A stretch of DNA of 64,000 nucleotides from Chryseobacterium sp. Leaf405 (GTDB lineage Bacteria; Bacteroidota; Bacteroidia; Flavobacteriales; Weeksellaceae). The DNA lies in assembly GCF_001425355.1 (NCBI RefSeq), contig NZ_LMQN01000001.1, forward strand, positions 434,490 to 498,489. Direction: 5' to 3'. Below, in pieces: positions 1-8,753 of this stretch. Each line of letters begins with the position of its first letter. The first letter of the stretch is position 1. A program made the position numbers and the translations under genes. The notes beneath the pieces are model-generated. The model was not told the DNA's origin. It was given only the letters and a program-made list of their open reading frames with translations, and ran no database searches.

Positions 1-836
1 TGAAATATAAGGTAAGTAACAGAGTGGATATCGAAGGTAGAGTAATGTATGTAGTAACTGGAGATGATGGATTTGATGGCGGAGGTAACAAAAATAGTGT
101 GATTAACCAACGTACAACAGGCACTTCAGATAATTTCTTTAACACTACTTTAGGATTAACATTCAATCTTGGAAAACATGAATCTCATTTAATGTGGCAT
201 GATCCTTTGCAGGAAATGTACTATAGAATGGATGTACTTGCAGAAAAAAATCAAGATATTACAGTATGTAAGAAAGGTGATTTAGATAATGACGGGGTTT
301 GTGATGACTGGGACAGACAATTAGATACTCCTGCAGGAGCAAGAGTTGACGGTGCCGGAGTAGCATTGGATACAGATCTTGATGGAGTTATCGATTTATA
401 CGACAAGTGTGTAACAGTTCCGGGACCTGTAGAAAATCAGGGATGTCCTACTGCCACTGCTTCTAATGGAGGAATGGTTGAAGAACAAAGCAGAACATTG
501 GAAGGAATTGAGTTTGATCTAAATTCAGATAGAATTTTACCATCAAATACTCCTATTTTGAACAATGCAGTAAGCTATATCAATTCATCAACAGGTGATT
601 ACAGAGTAGTTGGAACTACTGATACAAGAGGAACTGCTGCATATAACAAAAATTTATCTGAAAGAAGAGCCGGAAACGTTAAAAACTATTTAGTTAAAAA
701 TGGTGTTCAATCAGGAAAGTTAGAAGCTGTAGGTAAGGGTAAAGAAGATTTAAAATACCCAGAATGTGACCCGGCTTCTAAGTGCCCAGAATGGAAAAAC
801 AAAGCCAACAGAAGAGTATATTTTGAAGCAAAATAA
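1..836 (+). CDS. OmpA family outer-membrane protein, C-terminal part (5' end outside window)
   Basis: The reading frame is open from base 3, so the N-terminal beta-barrel lies upstream of the window. What is visible is the end of a barrel-like segment, an Asp/Gly-rich calcium-binding region of the thrombospondin type-3 kind (DLDNDGVCDDWD, then DTDLDGVIDLYDKC), and a C-terminal OmpA peptidoglycan-binding domain with the NLSERRAGNVKNYL signature. In this family the last domain anchors the outer membrane to peptidoglycan. A terminator follows 36 bases after the stop. The family assignment is firm; a specific name is not possible without the barrel. Confidence 0.92.
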   Translation, partial: KYKVSNRVDIEGRVMYVVTGDDGFDGGGNKNSVINQRTTGTSDNFFNTTLGLTFNLGKHESHLMWHDPLQEMYYRMDVLAEKNQDITVCKKGDLDNDGVCDDWDRQLDTPAGARVDGAGVALDTDLDGVIDLYDKCVTVPGPVENQGCPTATASNGGMVEEQSRTLEGIEFDLNSDRILPSNTPILNNAVSYINSSTGDYRVVGTTDTRGTAAYNKNLSERRAGNVKNYLVKNGVQSGKLEAVGKGKEDLKYPECDPASKCPEWKNKANRRVYFEAK

Positions 837-871
837 TATACGAATAGTCTTAAAAAACTATTAAATAATTG

Positions 872-905
872 AAAGAGGCTATCTCATTTGTGGGATAGCC
901 TCTTA
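872..905 (+). terminator. Rho-independent terminator after the OmpA gene
   Basis: Perfect 10-bp inverted repeat AGAGGCTATC / GATAGCCTCT (874-883 and 894-903) with a short loop, followed by TTAATTTATT. It sits directly downstream of the OmpA stop codon. Confidence 0.85.
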
Positions 906-1145
906 ATTTATTCTGCAATAAAGGATGAATTTCACGTATGAGCCTTCTTAAAATATAAAATTTTTAATTTTCAAATGATTTAATTACCTCTATTATTAAC
1001 TTAATTTTATCGTTAAAAAGACGAACCCAACTTATCATTGAAATTATTTTGTTATTTTTAATTGTTATAAAATAGAGATTTTTCAAAGACTGGAATTGTC
1101 ATAATTTTGTAAAACCGATCTTAACAAAAAAATTAAATAAAAGTT
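906..1145. other. AT-rich intergenic stretch, nothing recognised
   Basis: Spacer between the OmpA terminator and the lipoprotein gene. No reading frame, tRNA or convincing promoter pair was found. It presumably holds the lipoprotein promoter. Confidence 0.5.
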
Positions 1146-1880
1146 TTGAAACATCTAATATTATCTTTAATTTTTTCATTTGTACTGATGTCTTGTAATT
1201 CAGATCTTTCGTCAGGAAAGATAGAAGATATTAGACTGATAGGTACAACTATCGAGATTACTCAAAATCCTACAGACAGAAAAGATAACTGGATGACTGT
1301 TGATTTGTTTGATAAAGACAATAAAAGCATTAGAAATGATTCTATAAAAATAATAGTGAATGATATTGAGACCTCACTACAACACCGTCAGGGGTTATAT
1401 TATAATGATGAATCAAGGTATTATGCCGAAAATGTCCCTTTAAACAATATCTACAATTTTGAAATAAAACTATCTGATGGAAAAAAATACCATCTTGGGA
1501 GTATCAGTGCTTTGAGTGAAGAAAAAATCGGAAGCATAGAATGCGATGAACAAGGTAATTTAAATAAAAATACGGTCATCAGATGGAAAGAGCTGAAAAA
1601 CATAAACGAACTCACCATTTATACATCAATTTTACTAAAAACACCAAATAGCAATGATAAAAATTATTCAAGTAAGGATGTTATAGTAAAACAAATAAAC
1701 AGTACAGGGGAATTCACAATACCAAAATCCGAATATTTCGACCCAAAATGGACGGTAAGTGGCTTTGAATTAAAATTTACGGCAAAAAAATTTGGAAAAA
1801 CAAACCCTAAACTTATTGCAGGAAGTAAAATATCCATCTCTACAGTAATCGAAAAAAACATCAATCTCGAAAAAGAGTAA
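1146..1880 (+). CDS. Hypothetical lipoprotein
   Basis: 244 residues with a classic lipoprotein signal: Lys at position 2, a hydrophobic stretch, and lipobox L-M-S-C with Cys17 as the lipidation site. The start codon is TTG; no ATG gives an equally good signal peptide. The mature part is rich in Lys, Asn and Ile with alternating beta-like segments, suggesting a beta-sandwich surface or periplasmic lipoprotein, but no known domain is recognised. It stands alone between a terminator and an unrelated SDR gene. Function unknown. Confidence 0.75.
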   Translation: MKHLILSLIFSFVLMSCNSDLSSGKIEDIRLIGTTIEITQNPTDRKDNWMTVDLFDKDNKSIRNDSIKIIVNDIETSLQHRQGLYYNDESRYYAENVPLNNIYNFEIKLSDGKKYHLGSISALSEEKIGSIECDEQGNLNKNTVIRWKELKNINELTIYTSILLKTPNSNDKNYSSKDVIVKQINSTGEFTIPKSEYFDPKWTVSGFELKFTAKKFGKTNPKLIAGSKISISTVIEKNINLEKE

Positions 1881-2030
1881 TAAAAACCACCTTTAAAATG
1901 GTTTTGGTATCAGCCGGCATGAAATTGATACAGAAAGCATCAAGTTAAATTTTCGGCTACAAGAAATCAATTTTCGGATACAAGAATACTGAAACGAAAC
2001 CTGAACTTTGCTTCATTAAATTTTATCAAA

Positions 2031-2927
2031 ATGAAAGTATTTGTTACAGGTGCTACAGGTTTCGTGGGAACTGCCGTAGTACAGGAATTACTAGCCAATG
2101 GGCACCAGGTTTTGGGACTGGCTCGCTCGGAAGAATCAGCGGAAAAATTGTTGGCAGCCGGGGCAGAACCACTCCGTGGAGACTTAAACGATTTTGACAG
2201 TTTGAAATCAGGAGCTATCGCTTCAGACGCAGTGATTCATCTAGGTTTTGTCCATGATTTTACTAGATTTGAGGAGATGTGTAAACTGGATGGGAAAGTG
2301 ATTGAAACCATAGGCGAAGCTTTATTGGGAACAGACAAACCTTTTCTCATTACCTCAGGAACGGCACTTTTTTCAAAAGAAGGAATTACAACTGAAGAAG
2401 ATCTTTCTGCAAACAATCCACATCCAAGAATCGCAACAGAAAATGCCGCTGATGCTACAGCCGCAAAAGGCGTGAAAGTCGCTGTTGTGAGACTCTCACC
2501 ATCTGTCCACGGTAAAGGTGATATCATTGGTTTTGTTCCGACCTCAATTAATATTGCAAAAGAGAAGGGAAAAGCTGCGATTATTAATGATGGAAATAAT
2601 TTATGGCCTGCTGTCCACGTAATGGATGCTGCCAGGTTGTACCGATTAGCTTTGGAAAAGTCCTTCATAAGCGGAACAAGATATCACGCAGTTGCAGAAC
2701 AGGGAATTGCGTTTAAAGACATTGCCTCTTTTATAGCAGAAAAATTGGATATTCCTCTTGTTGAGCTAACCAACGATGAGGGAACAGCTCATTTCGGTTG
2801 GTTCGCACATTTTGCAAAGCTTAATAATCTGACTTCAAGCGAACAAACTCGGGCAGCATTAGGCTGGAATCCACAAAATCCAACTTTAATGGAAGATTTG
2901 AAAAGTGATGTCTACTTTTCTAAGTAA
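2031..2927 (+). CDS. NAD(P)-binding atypical SDR / NAD-dependent epimerase family protein
   Basis: 298 residues beginning with the Rossmann motif VTGATGFVGTAVV (about residues 4-16), as in extended or atypical short-chain dehydrogenases and NmrA/epimerase-like enzymes. The usual catalytic YxxxK is not evident where expected (the segment TSGTALFSKEG occupies that area), which fits the atypical subgroup often annotated as SDR family oxidoreductase. Substrate unknown. The AraC regulator starts 45 bases downstream on the same strand and may be co-transcribed; such pairs are commonly autoregulated, but that is inference. Confidence 0.85.
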   Translation: MKVFVTGATGFVGTAVVQELLANGHQVLGLARSEESAEKLLAAGAEPLRGDLNDFDSLKSGAIASDAVIHLGFVHDFTRFEEMCKLDGKVIETIGEALLGTDKPFLITSGTALFSKEGITTEEDLSANNPHPRIATENAADATAAKGVKVAVVRLSPSVHGKGDIIGFVPTSINIAKEKGKAAIINDGNNLWPAVHVMDAARLYRLALEKSFISGTRYHAVAEQGIAFKDIASFIAEKLDIPLVELTNDEGTAHFGWFAHFAKLNNLTSSEQTRAALGWNPQNPTLMEDLKSDVYFSK

Positions 2928-2972
2928 ATAACCTATGCCTTTATTCCTTAAATTTGATTAAATATTAAACTG

Positions 2973-3887
2973 ATGTCTGATTCGCCTTTAAGAATAAAAA
3001 CCATCTCTCAATTCCATACTTTACGTGGCTTGCCAAAGCCAAAGCATCCACTTATCAGTGTGATTAATTTTGAAGACATGGCACCGGCTTTGGAAAGTAT
3101 AAATCAGAGTTTGATCTTTGATTTCTATCTGATTTCTGTAAAACGAGATATGGATCACAAATATAAATACGGGCAGCAGGATTACGATTTTGATGAAGGT
3201 GTCATGTTCTGTATGGCTCCGAACCAGATTCTGAGTATCATACGGGAAGAAAATGGCAAAAATCCGTCTGGATGGATGATGATGATTCATCCGGATTTTC
3301 TTTGGAATACGCCGATGGCAAGTGCAATCAAAAAATATGAATTCTTTGATTATTATGTCAATGAAGCGTTATTTTTATCTGAAGATGAAGAAATAAAAAT
3401 CCAACAGATTACAGATAATATCAAGCAGGAATATCAAACCAACATTGATAAATTCAGTCAGAACATTATTATTTCACAACTGGAAACACTTTTGAACTAT
3501 TCTGAGAGATTTTACCAGCGACAGTTCCTTACGCGCAATAAAGCGCATCATCAATTTTTAGAACGGCTGGAAATTCTGCTTAAAGATTATTTCGAAGTAA
3601 ATAATCTGAAAGAACAAGGTTTACCGAGTGTTCAGCTTCTTTCAGACAAACTTAATATGTCCCAATACTATATGCGGAGTCTATTAAAAACTTTAACCGG
3701 ACAAACAACACAACAGCATATCCACGAAAAACTCATTGTAAAAGCTAAAGAAAAGCTCTCAACAACTGAACTTTCAATAAGTGAAATTGCTTATGAACTG
3801 GGGTTTGAACATTCGCAGTCTTTTAGCAAGTTATTTAAAGCTAAAACTGATATTTCACCTCTGGAATTCAGGAAGTCTTTAAATTAA
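2973..3887 (+). CDS. AraC family transcriptional regulator
   Basis: 304 residues. The C-terminal ~100 residues carry the two AraC/XylS helix-turn-helix motifs (SVQLLSDKLNMSQYYMRSLL, then SISEIAYELGFEHSQSFSKLFK), ending with the usual SPLEFRKS. The N-terminal ~190 residues form a cupin-like effector domain. This domain layout is common in Bacteroidota regulators next to an oxidoreductase. The likely target is the upstream SDR gene or its own promoter. Effector unknown. Confidence 0.93.
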   Translation: MSDSPLRIKTISQFHTLRGLPKPKHPLISVINFEDMAPALESINQSLIFDFYLISVKRDMDHKYKYGQQDYDFDEGVMFCMAPNQILSIIREENGKNPSGWMMMIHPDFLWNTPMASAIKKYEFFDYYVNEALFLSEDEEIKIQQITDNIKQEYQTNIDKFSQNIIISQLETLLNYSERFYQRQFLTRNKAHHQFLERLEILLKDYFEVNNLKEQGLPSVQLLSDKLNMSQYYMRSLLKTLTGQTTQQHIHEKLIVKAKEKLSTTELSISEIAYELGFEHSQSFSKLFKAKTDISPLEFRKSLN

Positions 3888-4137
3888 ATTATCCATCTGG
3901 GTTATTATTATCTTTTGCCCTATATTTGATTATGAATATCGAGGAAAAATCTACCAAGTCTTTTTGGTGAAGATCTTATAATGCAAGCATTAAGCTACTC
4001 CTTTGGGTCTACTTCCATATAGTCCGGTGAAAATATAATCTTTTAGTTTGCCAATGAGGCTATACTTTCACTATTGAGCAAAGATTCTTCGATTATTGGT
4101 AACCTCCCCACAAGTAAGTAGAATATTTTGTAAGTGA
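3888..4137. other. Non-coding or decayed DNA
   Basis: No intact reading frame. On the minus strand, pieces such as SLLNSESIASLAN and SPDYMEVDPKE line up between stop codons, which suggests a decayed gene, but the family is not recognisable. It adjoins further gene fragments to the right. Confidence 0.4.
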
Positions 4138-4392
4138 AACAAGAAATTAATTCCTTTTACCGAGGATCTGTATAACGGTCTCTATGCAGGAAACTTAGAT
4201 GCAGGCGGTTCACATACTCAGATTGCAGATACAGTTGCTCAGCAGACCTGGGAAAAAGAGGACGTAAAAACAACTACGATCAACCAACTGATCTCGGAGA
4301 TGGTAGATAGCTGGACCTCCGAAGACGGAATGAAAGTTATGCCTATCTTTTTCGAAGAAATCATTTCTAGTATTGGTCAGTTTAATGAGTAG
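4138..4392 (+). pseudogene. Unrecognised gene remnant, 3' end only
   Basis: An 84-codon open frame without any start codon near its 5' end; it begins right after an in-frame TGA. The translation has ordinary protein composition (for example DLYNGLYAGNLDAGGSHTQI and TINQLISEMVDSWTSEDGMK) and ends at TAG, so it looks like the true C-terminus of a lost gene. The family is not identified. It lies immediately upstream of a frameshifted pirin. Confidence 0.5.
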
Positions 4393-4397
4393 TATTT

Positions 4398-4845
4398 GTA
4401 GCATTCAATATCTACGGTCTGATCAAAGTTCTCTATCCGGGAATTGCATTAGGCAATACAGATACAGGTTTGGAAGTATTGGAAGAATAGACCACGCATT
4501 ATTCAGAGGGAATAATCTTATAAAAATGCATCCTCATATCAATGATGAGATCCTGACCTATATACGCAGCGGGTATGTTGAGCATATAGACTACGAAGGA
4601 ATTATAGCCAACCTCGACAACAAAAAACTTATGTTGATGAAAGCCGGAAAGATTTTTCAGCATGAAGAAGAAATCATAGATAAGGGAGAACCGCTCGAGG
4701 CATTGCAGATATTTATCCGGCCTAAAGAAAAAGATCTGAAACCGATTGTCACATTTTTGGATTTGGAAAATGATAAAAGCGAAAATCAGTGGCGATCAAT
4801 TGCTTTACCAAGCCCTGAATCTCCTCTTCAGTTTACAAGCCGCAT
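4398..4845 (+). pseudogene. Pirin family protein, frameshifted and truncated
   Basis: Two frames together give a pirin core. The first runs AFNIYGLIKVLYPGIALGN then TDTGL; the second continues GSIGRIDHALFRGNN, then HPHINDEILTYIRSGYVEH and later SPESPLQFTSRI. The HPHxxxEILTY segment is the hallmark pirin metal-binding region. The frame changes at about 4468-4474, consistent with loss of one G from a TTGGG run. The 3' end is lost where the sequence runs into a fragment of another gene on the opposite strand. No functional protein is expected. Confidence 0.75.
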
Positions 4846-4963
4846 TATAATGCCAGACTTCTTCTTCCTGACAGAGGAATTGTTTTTTACGAAGTTTTTT
4901 CGGTTTACAGACAGATTCGATTAACTGCAATTCGTCGTTGGAAAGTTCTATTTTATCGGTAAG
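4842..4963 (-). pseudogene. Crp/Fnr family regulator, N-terminal fragment
   Basis: The minus strand reads LTDKIELSNDELQLIESVCK and then PKKLRKKQFLCQEEEVWHYN, matching the start of the cyclic-nucleotide-binding domain of Bacteroidota Crp/Fnr regulators (xxKKLRKKQFLLQEGEVCxYN). It is preceded by an in-frame stop and cut off after ~40 codons at the junction with the pirin fragment. Only a remnant. Confidence 0.6.
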
Positions 4964-5276
4964 TTATTTAGGAAAATTTCGAACATTTATTTCTTAGCTC
5001 AGAACAAATTTAGAAATTTAAAATAATTAAACTATTTGAATTTTCTAAATATAATTTGTTAAAGTTAGATGCCTCATTTATAAAAGTGTTTAAAGATATG
5101 CTCGTCTCCTTAGTGAGACAATTATTTATTATTTATTAGTTATCTCCTTTTTACTCACAAATATCTATTTTACAAAAGATAAAATGTACCACGATTGTAC
5201 TATTTTCTAACAGGGATTGAAATCAATTTTTCAGAATTTTGTATCCAAATGTTTTTTAATAACAAACTTTATCCCG
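4964..5276. other. Intergenic region upstream of the universal stress protein
   Basis: No gene found. A small hairpin GTCTC-CTTAGT-GAGAC lies at about 5104-5119, too weak to call a terminator. The promoter of the downstream stress cluster is presumably here. Confidence 0.4.
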
Positions 5277-6185
5277 ATGCAACATTCTATCAACACCATT
5301 TTAGTAACCACTGATTTTACAGAGAAAGCCAATAATGCGGTCAAGATGGCAATGAGAATCGCTGAGAGACATCGATCACATACAATCATCTATCATAATA
5401 TCAATAACTATTTTGTTACCGACAGGACAGGAAAACAAGTCCTTGGATCTGATATTATCAACGAAAATATTGAAAAAGCAGAAAAATCACTGGAAACTTT
5501 AAAAGATGATTTAAAAAATCAATACCCGGATTTGTATATTGAAACTGTGATCAAAAATGACAGTCTGATTCACGGCATCAATGAAGTGATCGAGCAGGAA
5601 GATGTAGATCTTGTGGTAAGCGGAACTTCCGGTAAGCAAAACTTCGCACAGGTTCTTTTAGGTTCATTATCTTATGAAATCCTGACCGGAGCAAACTGTT
5701 CGGTTTTGCTGGTGCCTGAGACCTGCCAAAAATATTCTTTTGAAAAGATACTGGTTCCTATAAGGATTTTGGATCATTTATTAGACAAGGTCGATCTGTC
5801 GATTACTCTAGCCAGAAAAAACAGAGGTATTATTAGTCTATTGGGATTAAGCAATGAGGATGATATTAATAAAATCAAAACAGCTTATTCCAAAGTAAAA
5901 AAAACGCTAGACTACAAATCTCTGGAATACGAATCCCAATTTTTGTTAACAAAGAATAATGCCTCTGAGATCTCAAACTTATCAAAAGATGATCAAGCCG
6001 ACATTATTATCCTCAATTATAAGGATGAAAATAGCTGGAAGTCATTTTTTATGGAAAACTTTTTCAAGCAGATCATTAACAATACAGATATTCCTTTGTT
6101 CTTTTACAAGAACAGGTATGAACTAAAAATAAACAACAGATCCGGCAATGCAGGTTATGATATTACGCTGCCTCATCCCGGATAA
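5277..6185 (+). CDS. Universal stress protein with two tandem Usp domains
   Basis: 302 residues from ATG at 5277; the frame stays open to a TTG at 5217, but the added 20 residues do not belong to the fold, whereas INTILVTTDFTEKANNAVKM is the standard Usp start. The first domain ends with SGTSGKQNFAQVLLGSLSYE, close to the G-x(2)-G-x(9)-G(S/T) ATP-binding motif. The second starts near residue 153 (FEKILVPIRI) and is more divergent. Bacteroidota carry many such tandem Usp proteins for growth arrest and stress survival. It heads a cluster with a GNAT, a racemase and ion/amino-acid transporters. Confidence 0.9.
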   Translation: MQHSINTILVTTDFTEKANNAVKMAMRIAERHRSHTIIYHNINNYFVTDRTGKQVLGSDIINENIEKAEKSLETLKDDLKNQYPDLYIETVIKNDSLIHGINEVIEQEDVDLVVSGTSGKQNFAQVLLGSLSYEILTGANCSVLLVPETCQKYSFEKILVPIRILDHLLDKVDLSITLARKNRGIISLLGLSNEDDINKIKTAYSKVKKTLDYKSLEYESQFLLTKNNASEISNLSKDDQADIIILNYKDENSWKSFFMENFFKQIINNTDIPLFFYKNRYELKINNRSGNAGYDITLPHPG

Positions 6186-6195
6186 CAAAAAAATT

Positions 6196-6642
6196 ATGAT
6201 TACATTAAAAACATATTCAGAAAAAAACACAAGTGATGAAAAAGAAAAACAAGAGATCGTACAATTCCTCTTCCAGCATCTGGAACAATATGGCGATCCG
6301 CAGGAAGATATTTCTGATGCGGTGAGCTATGCGTTGGGTGATCAGGATAAACCGGGAGGAATCATTATCACTGCTACAGATGACAGTAATAACAAGCTTG
6401 TAGGTGCTGTTGTGGTGAACAAGACCGGAATGGCAAGATATATTCCAGAAAATATATTGGTTTACATAGCAACCGACAAAGATGTCCGTGGAAAAGGCAT
6501 TGGAAAGAGCCTGATGCAGACCGCCATCGAATCTACTGACGGCGATATTGCACTGCACTGCGAACCGGAAAATCCTGCCATACATCTTTATAAAAAACTT
6601 GGTTTTACAAGCAAGTATCTTGAAATGCGATTAAAAAAATAA
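6196..6642 (+). CDS. GNAT family N-acetyltransferase
   Basis: 148 residues from ATG at 6196. Acetyl-CoA binding motif A is visible (YIATDKDVRGKGIGKSLMQT, matching V..xxRxxGxG/A), followed by the C-terminal LYKKLGF motif. The start at 6196 is preferred to an ATG at 6148 because the earlier one overlaps the usp gene and adds a non-conserved tail. It begins 10 bases after the usp stop and ends 1 base before the racemase start, so the three genes form one operon. Acceptor substrate unknown; the racemase neighbour suggests an amino acid or its derivative (inference). Confidence 0.9.
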   Translation: MITLKTYSEKNTSDEKEKQEIVQFLFQHLEQYGDPQEDISDAVSYALGDQDKPGGIIITATDDSNNKLVGAVVVNKTGMARYIPENILVYIATDKDVRGKGIGKSLMQTAIESTDGDIALHCEPENPAIHLYKKLGFTSKYLEMRLKK

Positions 6643-6643
6643 A

Positions 6644-7759
6644 ATGTCATATATTACTTTAAATTCCAAAAAACTAATCTATAATTACCATTATCTGGAC
6701 CATCTTTTTGAAGAGAATCACATCGAATGGGCCGTAGTTGCAAAGCTCTTATGCGGCAATGGGACATTTCTGAAATGCCTGCTTGAGTTCTGTAATAAAG
6801 AGATCTGTGACTCCAGGCTGACAAATCTTAAACACATCAAAAAAATATCACCTGAAACACAAACTGTCTATATAAAACCTCCTGCCAAAAGGCTTGCGAG
6901 AAGTATCGTTCAATATGCTGATGTGAGTTTCAACAGCGAAATCGATACGGTTAAGGCGCTTTCGGATGAGGCTATCCTACAAAATAAAATCCATAAGATT
7001 GTGATTATGGTAGAGATGGGTGAGTTACGGGAAGGTATTATGGTCAGGAACCTCTCCCAATTTTATGGAAAAGTGAAAAAGTTTCCGAATATAGAGATTG
7101 TAGGAATCGGAACGAACCTCAATTGTCTGAATGGTATTCTTCCTGATGAGAAAAAACTCATTAAGCTCAACCGTTTCAAAGAGATTATAGAAGAATCCCA
7201 CCAGACAAAAATACCTTATATCTCTGCAGGATCCTCTGTTACAATTCCTCTTATTTTTAAAAATGAGATTCCGGAAGGCATCAATCACTTCCGTGTGGGA
7301 GAATCTTTGTTTTTTGGAACCGATGTTTACAGCGATTCTACCATCTCGGGAATGTATCAGGATGTTTTTACATTGACGGCAGAGATCATAGAGATCGTAG
7401 AAAAACCGATGATCCCGGCTGGTGATTCTGGTACTAATCTTATAGGAGAAACGCCTTTGCACGATCCATCGAATATTGGTAAAACGTCAATCCGGGCAAT
7501 CGTCGATCTCGGTATTCTGGATGTAGATCCCAAGCAGATACAACCATTACCTGAAGGTATCGAGATCATTGGTGCGAGTTCTGATATGATGATTCTCGAT
7601 GTTTCTGATAATAAAGATAATTATCGTGTAGGAGACAAGATCGGTTTCAGGATGAATTATATGGCCGTTCTGCGTGCTATGAACTCAGAATATGTAGATA
7701 AAGTTGTCGATAGTAAAATGAATACAAATGACCTGAAGATTCTGGAGCACAAAAATTAA
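6644..7759 (+). CDS. Alanine/ornithine racemase family PLP-dependent enzyme
   Basis: 371 residues with the fold-type III alanine racemase N-terminal barrel. The PLP lysine is in the early segment WAVVAKLLCGN (about residue 33). EMGELREGI, the SAGSSVTIP phosphate-binding segment and FRVGESLFFG resemble the ornithine racemase branch (Clostridium type) more than Alr. It has no long C-terminal Alr domain. The expected reaction is racemisation of a basic or small amino acid; the exact substrate cannot be read from sequence. It is coupled to the upstream GNAT (1-base gap) and precedes a separate AraC gene. Confidence 0.85.
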   Translation: MSYITLNSKKLIYNYHYLDHLFEENHIEWAVVAKLLCGNGTFLKCLLEFCNKEICDSRLTNLKHIKKISPETQTVYIKPPAKRLARSIVQYADVSFNSEIDTVKALSDEAILQNKIHKIVIMVEMGELREGIMVRNLSQFYGKVKKFPNIEIVGIGTNLNCLNGILPDEKKLIKLNRFKEIIEESHQTKIPYISAGSSVTIPLIFKNEIPEGINHFRVGESLFFGTDVYSDSTISGMYQDVFTLTAEIIEIVEKPMIPAGDSGTNLIGETPLHDPSNIGKTSIRAIVDLGILDVDPKQIQPLPEGIEIIGASSDMMILDVSDNKDNYRVGDKIGFRMNYMAVLRAMNSEYVDKVVDSKMNTNDLKILEHKN

Positions 7760-7841
7760 AAATTTCAAATTAGTTTCTTCTTCCTTTCAAATAATATTGC
7801 TTGGTTTAAATGTCTATATTTGATGATAAAAAGAAAAGCTT

Positions 7842-8726
7842 ATGAATCAAGATATTCATACGTTGACCTTGGGCAAACTTAAAAATCATTCTGTCACAAG
7901 AAATGAGTTTGTTATTTTCCCCTACCCGACATTTGTCAACCAATTAAATTCAGATTCACATTTCAAAAATAAATTCTACACCATCCTGATAATTAAAGAT
8001 GGTGCCGGATCCATCGTTATAGATGACAGGGAATATAATATTCAGCCGGGAAAGTTCTTTTTCATCAATTATAATCAGGTTTATTTTTTTAAAGACAGTG
8101 AATCTGTTCAGGGCGAAGTTATATTATTTACAAAATCATTTTACAACCACGTTTATACCGGAAATAAGATGATTAAAAGCGACACCGCATTACAAAATGT
8201 TTCCCCTTTTATTATATTGAAAGACGAAAATCTGGAAGATCTTACCCAAACATTTGAAGAAATTTCCATTGAATTTAATAAATATCAATTATTCAGGAAG
8301 GAGATCATCTGCCTTTTACTCAAGGTCTTCATTCTGAAGTATATCCGCAATTCCAACAAAAGAAATCTCTTAAACCGATCGGTCGATCACAAGAAAGAAT
8401 TGGTCGGTCAATTCAATGAACTCGTCAACCGACATTACAAAGAATTAAAAACGACTTCACAATATGCTGAAAAACTGAATGTAACACCCAATTATCTAAA
8501 CTCATTGGTAAAACAGAATCTCGACATTCCGGCTGGTCAAGTGATCAAAAACAGAATCATTCTGGAAGCGGAAAGATTATTACTTCACACTACCCTTTCT
8601 ATCATAGAGATCTCTTATGAATTGGGGTTCAGTGATAATTCTCACTTTGGAAAATACTTCCGATCGGTCAAAAATATGTCGCCTAATTCATACAGGTCAT
8701 TGTATACTACTGATCGTTTGACCTGA
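7842..8726 (+). CDS. AraC family transcriptional regulator
   Basis: 294 residues: an N-terminal cupin-like sensing domain (IQPGKFFFINYNQVYFFKDS) and a C-terminal AraC double HTH (TTSQYAEKLNVTPNYLNSLV, then SIIEISYELGFSDNSHFGKYF). It lies between the racemase operon and the convergent APC permease, so it is a candidate regulator of the whole stress cluster. A TATATTTG box at 7815-7822 sits 20 bases before the start; no well-spaced TTG box accompanies it. Confidence 0.93.
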   Translation: MNQDIHTLTLGKLKNHSVTRNEFVIFPYPTFVNQLNSDSHFKNKFYTILIIKDGAGSIVIDDREYNIQPGKFFFINYNQVYFFKDSESVQGEVILFTKSFYNHVYTGNKMIKSDTALQNVSPFIILKDENLEDLTQTFEEISIEFNKYQLFRKEIICLLLKVFILKYIRNSNKRNLLNRSVDHKKELVGQFNELVNRHYKELKTTSQYAEKLNVTPNYLNSLVKQNLDIPAGQVIKNRIILEAERLLLHTTLSIIEISYELGFSDNSHFGKYFRSVKNMSPNSYRSLYTTDRLT

Positions 8727-8753
8727 TGAAGTTCTGGCTGAGGTTTCATCAAT

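Noticed and set aside
7815..7822. TATATTTG as the promoter of the second AraC gene
   Set aside because: The -7 box fits but no TTG lies at 17-23 bases; nearest are 11 and 15, so it is mentioned only in the gene entry.
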